From contig NZ_JANHAX010000010.1 in assembly GCF_030848945.1 (NCBI RefSeq), positions 1-41,426 of the forward strand: DNA of 41,426 bases, read 5' to 3'. Both the position numbers and the translations under genes were made by a program. Source of the stretch: Marimonas arenosa (GTDB lineage Bacteria > Pseudomonadota > Alphaproteobacteria > Rhodobacterales > Rhodobacteraceae). Under the pieces are notes generated by a model. The model did no database searches, was not told where the DNA came from, and worked only from the letters and a program-made list of their open reading frames with translations. Below are positions 16,379-25,732 of the stretch, piece by piece (position 1 is the first letter of the stretch; every line of letters starts with the position of its first letter).

Positions 16379-18718
16379 TTAATTCTCTTCTTTGACAATT
16401 TGGATTGTCCTGGTCGGGAAGGCGAAGGCCACTCCAACCTGCCGGGCCAGATCGACGATGTCGGCGACAAGGGCAGAGCGCACTGCCACCTGATCGTCGT
16501 AGTTGGAGACGAATACGAAAAAGCGGCACTCGATCTCTATTGCGGATTCACCAAAATCCTTGAGCCCTACATAGCAATCTTTGGCATCGGCGCTCGGTTG
16601 CCGCAATATCAAGCTGCGCAAGTCTTCAATGAACTGTTCTAAGAGCGGGCGCGGGGTGTCATAGGTCAGACCAATGGAAAGGTCGATACGGCGGCGAGTA
16701 CGGAGTCCCCAGTTCACAATGACCTGATCGCTCAATTGTGAGTTCGGGATAATCATCACAGTGTCGTCGAGCCTCTGCAGCCGGGTCGATCGTATGCCAA
16801 CTGTCTCGACCGTTGCGAGTTGACCGCTTGTTTCGATCAGGTCGCCGCGCCGGAAGGGACGATCGGTCAATAGCAGGATGCCGCCCAGTACGTTCGATAC
16901 GGTCTCGCGCGCGGCGAATGCCAGTGCGAGGCCACCAACGCCCAACCCCGCCAGAACGCCTTCGTAGGGAAGATCGACGATTTCTGCGAGGAAAAGCAGA
17001 CCTGCCGTCAGCAAGGCGAGTTTTATGATGCCGATCGCCATTGCGGTTACGATCTCATCGGCATAGCTCACGGTGGACGCGGCTCTGCGCTGGAAGAAGG
17101 CTCCTATAGTGCTGGTCGCGAGGACTGCAAACCAGGTCGCACCTATGACCGCCGCTGCAGAAACGAGCGTGTGCAGCGCGGCGAGCGGCGTTTCAATAAT
17201 CCCGATCATGCTGAAGCCCCAAACAAGGACCAGACTGCCCAGCGTCAGCCTTGCCGCCTGAACCAAACCTTTACTTTGAAGCGTAGGTGCATCGGCTGCG
17301 TCATCGTCGGCTTCGGTCCGTTCTCTTGGTGCCAGAAGACCGAGAAGTGCAACCAAAACGGCGGCAGTCACAACCATCAGCAGGATCGCCAGCCATTGCC
17401 AGTTTTCTATTATCACAGCGCGGTTCAACAGGGCTGGAGACATATCCCGGATACGCTCCCGAAGCGAAAAAAACTGTGTCAGCGGTTGGCTCAGTGGGAT
17501 GCCTTCGGCCATTGGAAGGTTCTGCATAGCTGAATAGAGCGCAGGCAATTTGCGCAGTGTTTCAGCGTCGAAGACCCATCGGTCGGGCGCTTCTTCTTCC
17601 TCCGTCGGTATGCGCGCGATCACAATGTCCCCAACAGGATGTGCATAGTGGACATAGGGCGTTGTCCGGTTTGGATTGTTGGGAAGCTCCTGGAGAAAGA
17701 TGAAGCCGGCGCGGTCGAGGACGTTCTTCAGATAATCCGCCAACAATGGTCCTTCGGCGCTGTGCAGGTGGTCAGGCAGCATGGACAGGTCCAGCGTCGA
17801 CAAAATCGCTTCCCGTCCCGCCCCGTCCCAGTCATGAATCCCGAATAGGAACCGTTGCATGACGCCGCGCGGGGAATTCGCCATGGCGGCCTTGGCTGCT
17901 GCCACATTGGGTTCACCAATTGAGTTGAGATAGCGCCTAAGGGCGGCTGAAAGAGTTTCTGCGTCTTCTACAAGTAGTCGCCAGCCGCCACCACTCGCTC
18001 GCACGAACTGCAAATCATAGGACACCTCGGTGCCATCAAGCGCGATTGTGAACGTGGCAGTCTCAGCTTCGGGACGCGGTGGCGCGTCGTAAACCCGGAA
18101 GGTCGACAGATCGATGATATCCCAAAGCAGCGCTTGGCGATGGCGCAGCGTGTTCGCCGGGGCTTCGCCTCCTTCGAACTCGAGAAGAGTCCGGGCAAAG
18201 CGCAGAGCGTCCACATCTCCGCCGATCAAGAAATCACTCACAGATGCGACAATCGATTGGAGCGTCTCCCGCGGGGATGCATCGCCAGTAATCAGGCGCT
18301 CACCTGCCCTGTCTGATCGGCGCCCGTTCCACCACTCTCCAGTGTCGAAGCGTCCTGTGAAACTCTCGCCATCGTCCGAGATTGCGAAAATCAATTGCCC
18401 GCTGACCTCATCCTCGAACCAACGCCCGCGCAAGACCTGACCTTCGATCTGCCCCTCGATCCGTCCACCACCGGGCTCGTATGTTCCGAGGACCGAACGG
18501 CCCTCCTGCTGCAACTGGACCACCGCCGCCCCGTCGCGCCAGAACGTGTCCCAGCGACCCGACCAGTCGGGGGACGACTGTGCGAGGACGGCACTCACGG
18601 TCATCGCCGCAAAGAGGCACGCCAGAAGCAAGCAGCGCGAAAGGTGCAGTGTCTTCTCTGGCTTTCCCGGATTAATCGACCCTTTTGCAAAGAACAAAGC
18701 AGCGAATAAACGGAGCAT
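16379..18718 (-). CDS. MscS-family mechanosensitive ion channel with a large periplasmic region
   Basis: A 779-aa membrane protein. A signal-like segment (LLLACLFAAMTVSAVLAQ, about residues 30-47) is followed by about 400 periplasmic residues that include a tryptophan- and glycine-rich beta module (DWSGRWDTFWRDG). Several transmembrane helices follow from about residue 440. The MscS core near residues 590-640 contains LAGLGVGGLALAFAARE and then GGILLLTDRPFRRGD, followed by the beta domain (RLDDTVMIIPNSQL) and a cytoplasmic C-terminus. It would release solutes on membrane tension. AAGAGG upstream supports the start. It is followed on the minus strand by the edge of the mobile module. Length is that of the larger MscS relatives. 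Confidence 0.87.
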   Translation of the reverse strand: MLRLFAALFFAKGSINPGKPEKTLHLSRCLLLACLFAAMTVSAVLAQSSPDWSGRWDTFWRDGAAVVQLQQEGRSVLGTYEPGGGRIEGQIEGQVLRGRWFEDEVSGQLIFAISDDGESFTGRFDTGEWWNGRRSDRAGERLITGDASPRETLQSIVASVSDFLIGGDVDALRFARTLLEFEGGEAPANTLRHRQALLWDIIDLSTFRVYDAPPRPEAETATFTIALDGTEVSYDLQFVRASGGGWRLLVEDAETLSAALRRYLNSIGEPNVAAAKAAMANSPRGVMQRFLFGIHDWDGAGREAILSTLDLSMLPDHLHSAEGPLLADYLKNVLDRAGFIFLQELPNNPNRTTPYVHYAHPVGDIVIARIPTEEEEAPDRWVFDAETLRKLPALYSAMQNLPMAEGIPLSQPLTQFFSLRERIRDMSPALLNRAVIIENWQWLAILLMVVTAAVLVALLGLLAPRERTEADDDAADAPTLQSKGLVQAARLTLGSLVLVWGFSMIGIIETPLAALHTLVSAAAVIGATWFAVLATSTIGAFFQRRAASTVSYADEIVTAMAIGIIKLALLTAGLLFLAEIVDLPYEGVLAGLGVGGLALAFAARETVSNVLGGILLLTDRPFRRGDLIETSGQLATVETVGIRSTRLQRLDDTVMIIPNSQLSDQVIVNWGLRTRRRIDLSIGLTYDTPRPLLEQFIEDLRSLILRQPSADAKDCYVGLKDFGESAIEIECRFFVFVSNYDDQVAVRSALVADIVDLARQVGVAFAFPTRTIQIVKEEN

Positions 18719-18828
18719 GCGTTTCCTCTTTGGAAAGTGGATCAGTAACTTTTCCGACTTAAGCTTGAGCTAGCCCGAATAACCAGCCCCTCAAGCGTTG
18801 AGCTGTTCGGCTGCAGGCCCGTATCGCT

Positions 18829-18874
18829 GTGCGGCGGAAACTGCAATCTCTTCGACTGACAATCTCCGCCGCAC
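18829..18874. repeat. 10-bp inverted repeat between minus-strand genes
   Basis: GTGCGGCGGA (18829-18838) and TCCGCCGCAC (18865-18874) are perfect arms with a 26-nt spacer. They lie downstream of the small glycine-rich gene and upstream of the MscS-type gene. The hairpin has no T-run on either strand, so it may be a 3'-end stabiliser or a protein site. Confidence 0.4.
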
Positions 18875-18932
18875 GGCTTCCAATTTCGGTGCTGCGCTCA
18901 ACTGATCGGGCCGCACGCACATCCTATAAAGA

Positions 18933-19244
18933 TCAATTTGTGGCAGACTTAAGCGTTTCCATCACCTCCGCACATTCAGCAGCTCCACCGACGACCGAAG
19001 TGCCTTCGGGCAGCCCGTCGGCGCCAGCCAGTTCCTGCGCCGCCCGCATGAGAAGCTGATCGACCTGTTCGGCCGTTACGAGACCCTCGGCCTGCGCTGC
19101 TTCCACAGTCGAGCAGATACCAGCGCTGAGTCCGGTTCCAATTCCGATTCCAGCGGCCGTACCTCCGATAAGCGATCCCCCGACGACCGCACCCCCGACC
19201 GCACCGACAACCAGTCCGGTGAGTCCAACGATTACTTTGTTCAT
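18933..19244 (-). CDS. Small glycine-rich membrane-associated protein, unknown function
   Basis: A 103-aa protein that I do not recognise. Residues 5-40 are hydrophobic and glycine-rich (LTGLVVGAVGGAVVGGSLIGG), like a signal anchor or a glycine-zipper segment. The rest is a short acidic helical domain with two cysteines (GICSTVEA and AAECAEV). GGAAGAG precedes the ATG. It sits between the SH3b protein and the MscS-type channel on the same strand, so an envelope role is likely but not demonstrated. Confidence 0.65.
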   Translation of the reverse strand: MNKVIVGLTGLVVGAVGGAVVGGSLIGGTAAGIGIGTGLSAGICSTVEAAQAEGLVTAEQVDQLLMRAAQELAGADGLPEGTSVVGGAAECAEVMETLKSATN

Positions 19245-19330
19245 AGAGCTCTTCCTTCTATTTAGGAATTGATAGAGTTAACGGACCGCTACGCATAAAC
19301 ACGCGGCGGGCCGTGTCTTGGAGAACTTGT

Positions 19331-20476
19331 TCAGTTCCGCATGGACATCGGACGCGTCGTCGAGCCGTCACTGTAGGCGATGCACTGCCATGGCGCGCGC
19401 TGCGGACCGACCCCCACCATGACTTCGGTGCCAGCCTGAGAGAAGCTGGAGCTGAGCAGAACAACATCTGGATTGTTCGTCTCGACAATCACAGCCCGCA
19501 TACAAGCCTGCTCGGCCGCCGACACGTTCCGGGTCGGGGTCGGAGCAGAAGCTGCTGCCGCGCTCAGGTAGCGGCCAGCAACCCAGCCGCGTTCGCGCAT
19601 GTCTGTTATCATCTCTATTTCGCACCAGCGTGTATTGCCGAATCGTTGGCAGCCAATAACGCGGACGGGATTGCCATTGGCCAACGCGCCCACGATGGGG
19701 TTCCCGGTGCCCGGCCCGCTACGAACATTCAGAACATCGCCAGAAGGCACGCCGATAACGCGCATCACGTCTGCTGAATTTGCGGCAGGGCGCGTGGATG
19801 CCGACGGCGCGGCAGCCTCGCGCAGATACTGACTTACTGCCCAGCCGGTCACACCACCGCCAACCTGGCTGACCTGGCACCAAACGCGCCCTTCGCTCCG
19901 CCGACATCCCAGATTGCGAACGACCGTGCCGTTCAAAAGGCCCATCACCACTTGGGCGTTCGTAGAGGGCGCCGCGCGGACGTTAAGGCTCTGTGACACG
20001 CCGAAGACCTCCCAAAAGTCAGGGCCACCGGACAGGCCGTCAGCGTAATCTTGACGCGGTGCCGCGCCCCCGATGCTCAGATTCAGCGTATAGTTGGTGC
20101 TCTCGTTGCGGCGGGCCGCGTTCCGATTGATGAAGACCTGTATCCGGTAGTCGCCATTGCTCGGCAGAGCGCCGTCAAACCGCAGGCCATTCGTCGCTGC
20201 GATGTACATCGCAGCGCCTTCACCGGGACGATCTCCCGGAGCAAAAATGTTGAAATAGGTCGATGGATTCGACGGGAACAATTCCACGACCATGCGCTGC
20301 CCAGCACGTGCGCCGAGCAGGTATTCGATCGACTCATAGCCTTTCAGGCTCGCACTTACGGTCGTTCCGCTCTGTCCGGCCGGAAATTGAACTCTCTCGA
20401 CGTTAGCCTGCTGAGCAGCCGCCATTTGCACACACGCAAGAGTGACTGCGCATGCAATTAATTGAATTAGCTTCAT
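19331..20476 (-). CDS. Secreted protein with two SH3b domains
   Basis: A 381-aa exported protein. The start at 20476 is chosen because GGGGTGA precedes that ATG and a signal peptide follows directly (MKLIQLIACAVTLACVQMAAAQ). An upstream GTG in the same frame adds 29 unlikely residues. Residues ~30-140 resemble a beta-rich pre-peptidase-like domain (GYESIEYLLGARAGQRMVVE). Two bacterial SH3 domains follow, recognisable by LNVRAAPSTNAQVV and LNVRSGPGTGNPIV, each with a paired-cysteine pattern (GCRR...WCQV and GCQR...WCEI). The C-terminal ~75 residues are unassigned. SH3b domains usually bind cell-wall peptides, so it is probably an envelope protein. Confidence 0.8.
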   Translation of the reverse strand: MKLIQLIACAVTLACVQMAAAQQANVERVQFPAGQSGTTVSASLKGYESIEYLLGARAGQRMVVELFPSNPSTYFNIFAPGDRPGEGAAMYIAATNGLRFDGALPSNGDYRIQVFINRNAARRNESTNYTLNLSIGGAAPRQDYADGLSGGPDFWEVFGVSQSLNVRAAPSTNAQVVMGLLNGTVVRNLGCRRSEGRVWCQVSQVGGGVTGWAVSQYLREAAAPSASTRPAANSADVMRVIGVPSGDVLNVRSGPGTGNPIVGALANGNPVRVIGCQRFGNTRWCEIEMITDMRERGWVAGRYLSAAAASAPTPTRNVSAAEQACMRAVIVETNNPDVVLLSSSFSQAGTEVMVGVGPQRAPWQCIAYSDGSTTRPMSMRN

Positions 20477-20714
20477 TTTTATCACCCCAAGTTGCGCCTT
20501 TCTTTCTGGAGCACTGCAGTCGATCGGCTCCAACGCCAACGCTTCTGTATAAGTCGTGTTCACACTTGGACGGGAAGCGACCAGTTAATCATCACGATAA
20601 AGCTGCTGACGACCATGCAAATGTTAACGCATAGTGGTGGTTAACAGTTTCTAGCGCCCCGGTCGTTACATCAGAGTCTCACAGTGCGGTTTTGCGGACT
20701 GATCGTGCGCGGTC

Positions 20715-21728
20715 TTAGCCCGTCGTTCGCGCGATGGCCTCGCGAGACCATCGCAAGGTATCTTCGAGATCACTTGGATCGTTAATCGAAGCCAAGCTCG
20801 GGACAGAAGTGCGGGAGGTCAGCTTGTAAGCCTCGCTGGGTCGCACACCGAAGCGGTGTTGGAATGCGTCACTAAAATGCGCGGTAGAACTGAAGCCCAA
20901 CTCGCAGGCCAGTTCGCTCACATACCCGCGCCGTTGCGGCTGGCCAGCCAAGGCATCTTGGGCGCGGTCCAATTTTACCTTGCATCTAAAGCGCCCAAGC
21001 CCACCTTCATAAGCGAAGGCCCGGAAAACGCTTGCGCGCGACAGGCCGAAGTCCCTCGCCACGGTTTCCGCCGACACCTTTTGTGATAATGGGGTTTCCA
21101 GAACGCAATGGCGCATGGCAGTGATGGTCGCCGCCCTTACGTCGGCTCTTCGACTTTCTCCAAGAGCGCCATGTAATGCAGCCTCAAGTGCAGCGAGCAG
21201 ACTCGCATAGTCGGGCTCGCCTTCCTCCAGCGACGCGTAATACGCCTTGATCGAATAGTTCAAAATGCGACCCGCTGGAGTTGTGCCTTTGAAAGTGCGC
21301 ACGATTGGGTGCTCTGATGGGCGATAGCCGATAATTGCGTGGGGTATGATCAGTGTCTTTTGACAGTGCCTGTCATAGCAGGCGCTCCAGGGGCGAGATT
21401 GATCTATGAAATGAACATCGCCCGGACGCAAAAGGTAATTTTCGGGCCCCGACACCTCCTGGATTTCAGCGTGACCGGCTTCATAAACCCGGACTTTGAC
21501 ATAGGGCGCTCTGCTCTGGCCACGTGTTGCGGCCACTGCGTCGATGCGGTGCGCGTTGGCTGAAAATTGGCTAGCAACTATGTCATCTTGCAACCAAAGT
21601 TCAGACTTTACGTCTAACCCGTTTCCGTTAGGCAAACGACCGACCCGGTAGGATGAAGGTGACACTTGCTGCCAATAATCGTACTGCACGTCCGAGGGTG
21701 CCGCGCGAAGATCGAGGCGTATCAGCAT
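20715..21728 (-). CDS. AraC-family transcriptional regulator
   Basis: A 337-aa regulator with an N-terminal ligand-sensing domain of the AraC_binding_2 type (LLRPGDVHFIDQSRPW, about residues 95-115). The C-terminal double helix-turn-helix lies near residues 220-315 (ARDFGLSRASVFRAFAYEG, then ELACELGFSSTAHFSDAFQ). The start at 21728 is preferred because AGGAGG is about 10 nt away; an ATG three codons upstream is too close to it. It is the last minus-strand gene before the plus-strand arsenic genes and is divergent from aioX across about 465 bp. A link to arsenic is possible but unproven. Confidence 0.88.
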   Translation of the reverse strand: MLIRLDLRAAPSDVQYDYWQQVSPSSYRVGRLPNGNGLDVKSELWLQDDIVASQFSANAHRIDAVAATRGQSRAPYVKVRVYEAGHAEIQEVSGPENYLLRPGDVHFIDQSRPWSACYDRHCQKTLIIPHAIIGYRPSEHPIVRTFKGTTPAGRILNYSIKAYYASLEEGEPDYASLLAALEAALHGALGESRRADVRAATITAMRHCVLETPLSQKVSAETVARDFGLSRASVFRAFAYEGGLGRFRCKVKLDRAQDALAGQPQRRGYVSELACELGFSSTAHFSDAFQHRFGVRPSEAYKLTSRTSVPSLASINDPSDLEDTLRWSREAIARTTG

Positions 21729-21737
21729 GTTCTTCAT

Positions 21738-22194
21738 ACCTCCTGCTTAGTCAGCCCCTGAGCAACACACGTCGGCGCAGCGCATGTTCGTCAACTAGTG
21801 CTGACCAAAACTATTGGCGATAAAACCTGCAAGAAAAATAAGCCTGGCAGGGCAGCTGTCCAGTTCCGCCTCAAGTTTCTCACGTGGGCACGCCCCATCC
21901 ACGTTCGTACTAGGGAGCGAAGAGGCTAATAGAGATGCCTTGTGGAAATACACTGCGAAGCACACGTATGGGAGTCATACATCCCCACCGCTTCCCTCAT
22001 TCCTCAAGCTTCTCCGTCCTGATTGCATACAGTTGAACAGGCTGTTCACGCCCGATCAACCTACTCTTTTTCCAGATTTGCCGATCGGGGCCTGGCATTG
22101 AAACTTTCGCTGAATGGGGACCGGCTTCAAAAACTGATGGGGATACAGGAAGCTGGCATGCTATCCCTAAAGAATGTGCAGGGGAGATCAGCAA
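21738..22194. other. Intergenic region between the AraC gene and aioX
   Basis: No convincing gene is present. The only structure noted is a 7-bp inverted pair, CCCGATC (22051-22057) and GATCGGG (22083-22089). It presumably holds the divergent promoters. I could not find a sigma-54 -24/-12 match for aioX. AGGGGAG at 22180-22186 is the aioX ribosome site. Confidence 0.4.
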
Positions 22195-23052
22195 TTGCGA
22201 CGGTTTTCGAGACGCAGTCTTCTGGGGTTTTTGGGGGCGGCCGTTTGTGCACGGCCAGGCTATTCCTTAGGGAGCGATCAATTCAAGCTTGGTATTACTC
22301 CTGTCTTTCTCGACAACGATGCCAACTTGCTCGACACTCTGGGTACGGCCTTGTCCGAAGCATCCGGTTTCACTGTCGAATTCGAACAAAGAAGAACCTA
22401 TGAGGAAGTCACCGGGCTATTGCTGCAGGGCGCTGTTGACGCGGCTTGGCTTTGCGGTTTCCCGTTTCTTCAGCATCAGGACGCGTTTTCTCTGCTGGCG
22501 GTTCCGGTGTGGCATGGCCAGCCTTTGTATCAATCCTATCTGATCGTCGGCGCCTCGGACACTGCGACGACTCTGGATGACCTCAAAGGCGCCGCGCATG
22601 CCTTTTCCGACCCGGATTCAAACTCAGGTTACCTTATGACGGTGACTGATTTGGTCCGCGCTGGTGAAACACCAACCGATTTCTTCAGTCGTTCGATTTT
22701 CACCTACGGGCACCGGAATGTTGTCCGGGCGGTGGCAGCGGGGCTGGTCCGCTCCGGCAGTGTGGATGGCTATGTCTGGGAAGTTCTGGCAACAGAGGAA
22801 CCGGATTTGACCCGCCGAACCAAGGTGATTGCAAAATCGGAGTGGGTCGGGTTTCCACCCTTCTGTGCGCGAAAGGAACGCATGAGTGAGCCGCGCATAC
22901 GCGCCTTTCAAAAGGCGTTGCTGACGCTCGTCGAACAGCGCACCGGCAAGCAGGCACTGGATCTTCTGCAGCTCGATGGAATGGCTCTTGGAGAACCGGA
23001 TCTATACGCCGGGATCGCCGCACGGATGCGAGAACTGGAAGCACTGCGGTGA
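22195..23052 (+). CDS. aioX: AioX, periplasmic arsenite-binding sensor protein
   Basis: A 285-aa phosphonate/phosphite-type periplasmic binding protein. In aio clusters AioX binds arsenite and triggers the AioS kinase. The TTG at 22195 is taken as start because AGGGGAG lies 8 nt upstream; an ATG 21 bases earlier is also in frame. The N-terminus (RRFSRRSLLGFLGAA) is Tat-like. The characteristic segment AAWLCGFPFL holds a cysteine (residue 87 here), which corresponds to the single conserved Cys reported to capture As(III) in AioX. The stop overlaps the start of aioS, so the two are translationally coupled. Identification rests on the fold, this motif and the context upstream of aioSR-aioBA. Confidence 0.88.
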   Translation: MRRFSRRSLLGFLGAAVCARPGYSLGSDQFKLGITPVFLDNDANLLDTLGTALSEASGFTVEFEQRRTYEEVTGLLLQGAVDAAWLCGFPFLQHQDAFSLLAVPVWHGQPLYQSYLIVGASDTATTLDDLKGAAHAFSDPDSNSGYLMTVTDLVRAGETPTDFFSRSIFTYGHRNVVRAVAAGLVRSGSVDGYVWEVLATEEPDLTRRTKVIAKSEWVGFPPFCARKERMSEPRIRAFQKALLTLVEQRTGKQALDLLQLDGMALGEPDLYAGIAARMRELEALR

Positions 23053-24473
23053 GGCCTGTGCTAAAAAGACTACCACTGACTGCGCGGGTGGCGCTTGTCG
23101 CCGCGGGCCTCATGGTGCTTCTAGGAATCGTGGCGTCTCAACAGGTTCTCAGGACACTGGGACTTGTGCAGACCGAGCGTATTCGTGAACTCGCGACCAC
23201 GCATGTCGAAGCCCTGTCGGTGGCACTGGGCCCGCTTGTGTTGCGCAACGACGTGTGGGAGGTCTACGACACCTTGGAACGCGCCGCCTCGGCTTCGAGC
23301 AAGGGGCGCATCGCTTTTACGGCTGTATCTGATGCTTCGGGTCAGGTCCTGGCGGCAAGCGATCCCTTTCGTGCGCCCACAGGAAGTCCGTTCGATGCGC
23401 TCGCTCAAGAAGCGCAAGCGCTGGCAGGGCTCAATTTTTCCGGATCTCAGGCCACTATTCGGCTCACTGCGCCACTTGTTTTTCAAGGGCGGCGCGTGGG
23501 GCGCATCGCCACCGAGTTGAATGTCGCTGATCTTGTTGCCGAACGGGCGAGGGTAGCGCGCCTGCTGGTTCTGTGGAATGCCCTCGTCACGGGCGGTCTC
23601 GCACTGGTCGGGTTCTTTGCCATGCGCCGGATGATGGCGCCCGTCACGCTCCTGGCTGAAAAAATGAGCGTTTCAGCCGAAGCGCCCGAACCGATCACCG
23701 ACCGTGAACTGCTTTCAATGGAGAGCGAATTCGGTCGTCTGGCGCGAACCTATAACACCATGGCGAATGCCGTGAGAGAAAAGGCCGAGGCAGAGCGGCG
23801 GCTGGCGGAGCGAGAGCGGTTCGTAAGCCTGGGTCGGTTATCGTCTTCCCTGGCTCACGAAATCAATAATCCGCTCGGCGGTTTGCTGAATGCAACAGAC
23901 ACCATCCAGACCTATGCCGACAATCCCGAGGTCGTCCGAAAGTCGACCGAGCTTCTCGAACGCGGCCTTCGTCACCTACGTGACGTCGTACGGGTGACTC
24001 TGGAACAGAACCGGATCGACAGAGCGGGATCACCCGCCGGTCCAGATGACTTCGAAGACCTGCAGCTCTTGATCGGCCCCGAAATCCGACGGAGAGCCCA
24101 AAAATTGGTTTGGGAAATCGAAGTCGATCAAGTTACGCTGGCCCGTTTTCCTTCGGCGCAGCTTCGCCAGATTCTGCTGAATCTCCTGCTGAATGCATGT
24201 TCAGCTGCAGGTCAGGGTGGCGAGGTTTCTCTGCGGGCAACCGAGGAGGAAACAGGGTTGCGACTTCGGGTTGTCGATTCTGGCCCTGGGCTGGATGATG
24301 CCGCGCGGCAGCGTTTACTATCATCCGATCCAGTGCCTCCCGGCGGCGGCGTCGGTTTGCGCCTCGTTCACGACCTGGTGCACGATATGAACGGCAAGAT
24401 CGAAGTGCAAAGAACAAGCAGTGCGAACGCCATCGAATTAGTGCTTCCGTATGCGAAAGAGGTCGACAACTGA
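23049..24473 (+). CDS. aioS: AioS, membrane sensor histidine kinase for arsenite
   Basis: A 474-aa kinase that receives the AioX signal and phosphorylates AioR. Transmembrane helices are near residues 13-30 and 171-191, enclosing a periplasmic domain. A HAMP-like segment follows, then a coiled stretch (REKAEAERRLAERERF). The phosphoacceptor His270 is in SSSLAHEINNPLGG. The ATPase has the N-box LLLNACSAAGQ, the VVDSGPGLDD box and the GGGVGLRLV box. A GTG start at 23049 overlaps the aioX stop. All catalytic boxes look intact. Confidence 0.9.
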   Translation: MRPVLKRLPLTARVALVAAGLMVLLGIVASQQVLRTLGLVQTERIRELATTHVEALSVALGPLVLRNDVWEVYDTLERAASASSKGRIAFTAVSDASGQVLAASDPFRAPTGSPFDALAQEAQALAGLNFSGSQATIRLTAPLVFQGRRVGRIATELNVADLVAERARVARLLVLWNALVTGGLALVGFFAMRRMMAPVTLLAEKMSVSAEAPEPITDRELLSMESEFGRLARTYNTMANAVREKAEAERRLAERERFVSLGRLSSSLAHEINNPLGGLLNATDTIQTYADNPEVVRKSTELLERGLRHLRDVVRVTLEQNRIDRAGSPAGPDDFEDLQLLIGPEIRRRAQKLVWEIEVDQVTLARFPSAQLRQILLNLLLNACSAAGQGGEVSLRATEEETGLRLRVVDSGPGLDDAARQRLLSSDPVPPGGGVGLRLVHDLVHDMNGKIEVQRTSSANAIELVLPYAKEVDN

Positions 24474-24474
24474 G

Positions 24475-25716
24475 ATGCTGAATGGGTTTCGCCTCGTTTT
24501 GGTGGAGGACGACGAGATCATGGGCTCGTCATTGTTGCAGCGGCTCGAGCTGGAGGGCGCTTCAGTGCAATGGTTCAAACAGGCTCGTCCCGCGCTGGGA
24601 GCACTGCGAACGCCACGCGTTCCAGTTAACGCCGTGATCTGCGACATTCGTTTGCCCGACGGTGACGGCGAAAGCCTGTTCAACACCCTCTGCCAAACGG
24701 TGAATCCACCGCCATTTCTTTTCATTACCGGACACGGTGGGGTCGAACAGGCCGTGCGCCTCATGCAGGCGGGCGCGGCAGAATACGTCACCAAGCCGTT
24801 CGAGATGCCGGTTTTCCTCGACCGGCTTTCTATGCTCCTGAATGCGCAATCCGATGATCAGGCAGACCCAACGATTGGCATTTCTTCTGCAGCACTCCGG
24901 GTGGACGAACTCGCGCTTCAGGCGGCAGCGTCCGACCGGCCTGTCCTTATCCGCGGTGGTCCCGGTACCGGCAAGGCACTGGTTGCGAGACGCATCCACG
25001 ATCAATCTGATCGGCGAGCCGCCCCCTTTGTAACTGTGAACATCGCCCGGGACCCTAACCTTGATGCGGCTTTGTTCGGAGAGCAGGGCGCCGTGAGGAC
25101 GGTCGGCGATGGGACGCTGTTCCTGCAGGCGCTGAGCCGCCTTCCCGGTGAACAGCAGCTCAAATTACTGCACGTCTTGGACGATGGTTTCGACGGGCGT
25201 ATCATTGCCTCGTGCGGTCACGACATGGAACAGATCATGGCGGGCGGAGGGTTTCTACCTGACCTGTACTTCCGGCTCGACATGCTGGAAATTCCCGTGC
25301 CACCGCTTGCGGATCGTACGGACGATGCGGTCTGGCTGGCGTCAAGGCTATTTGACCAATTCAATGCCCGACGAAAGACGCCGCTGAGCGGTATCAGCCG
25401 GCTTGCGGAACAGGCCATCCGGGCACATGACTGGCCGGGCGGCGGACGCGAGGTGCGATCGCGTCTGGCAAGAGCGATCGAGACAGCTTCTGGTGACCAT
25501 CTTCAGCCTGCCGACCTGTTTCCCGAACGCATCGCCGGCGAGGACCGGATCATGACGCTTGCCGAAGCCCGCGCGGCCGCGGAACGCCGGCAGATCATCG
25601 AAGCGCTCGAGCGTGTCGACGGACAAATTGGACAGGCGGCAAAGCTGCTCGATGTGTCGCGGACCACTCTTTGGGACAAGATGCAGAAATTGGGACTGTC
25701 TGGCCAATCCGACTGA
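24475..25716 (+). CDS. aioR: AioR, NtrC-type response regulator with a degenerate AAA+ domain
   Basis: A 413-aa regulator. Residues 1-125 are a receiver with acidic pocket EDD (11-13), phosphoacceptor Asp57 (ICDIRLPDGDG), Thr85 and Lys107. Residues about 135-350 resemble the NtrC AAA+ domain, with Walker A GGPGTGK (161-167). The stretch after ALFGEQGA (199-206), where the GAFTGA sigma-54 loop should be, is missing about a dozen residues. The Walker B position reads TLFLQAL instead of LFLDEI. A Fis-type helix-turn-helix ends the protein (GQAAKLLDVSRTTLWDKMQ). It starts just past the aioS stop. The domain order supports AioR; its ability to act as an ATP-driven sigma-54 activator is doubtful. 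Confidence 0.85.
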   Translation: MLNGFRLVLVEDDEIMGSSLLQRLELEGASVQWFKQARPALGALRTPRVPVNAVICDIRLPDGDGESLFNTLCQTVNPPPFLFITGHGGVEQAVRLMQAGAAEYVTKPFEMPVFLDRLSMLLNAQSDDQADPTIGISSAALRVDELALQAAASDRPVLIRGGPGTGKALVARRIHDQSDRRAAPFVTVNIARDPNLDAALFGEQGAVRTVGDGTLFLQALSRLPGEQQLKLLHVLDDGFDGRIIASCGHDMEQIMAGGGFLPDLYFRLDMLEIPVPPLADRTDDAVWLASRLFDQFNARRKTPLSGISRLAEQAIRAHDWPGGGREVRSRLARAIETASGDHLQPADLFPERIAGEDRIMTLAEARAAAERRQIIEALERVDGQIGQAAKLLDVSRTTLWDKMQKLGLSGQSD

Positions 25717-25732
25717 ACGGATTCCCTGCAGA

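Noticed and set aside
21814..22403. Short plus-strand frames between the AraC gene and aioX
   Set aside because: No ribosome sites, no recognisable motifs, and they run into aioX in the wrong frame.
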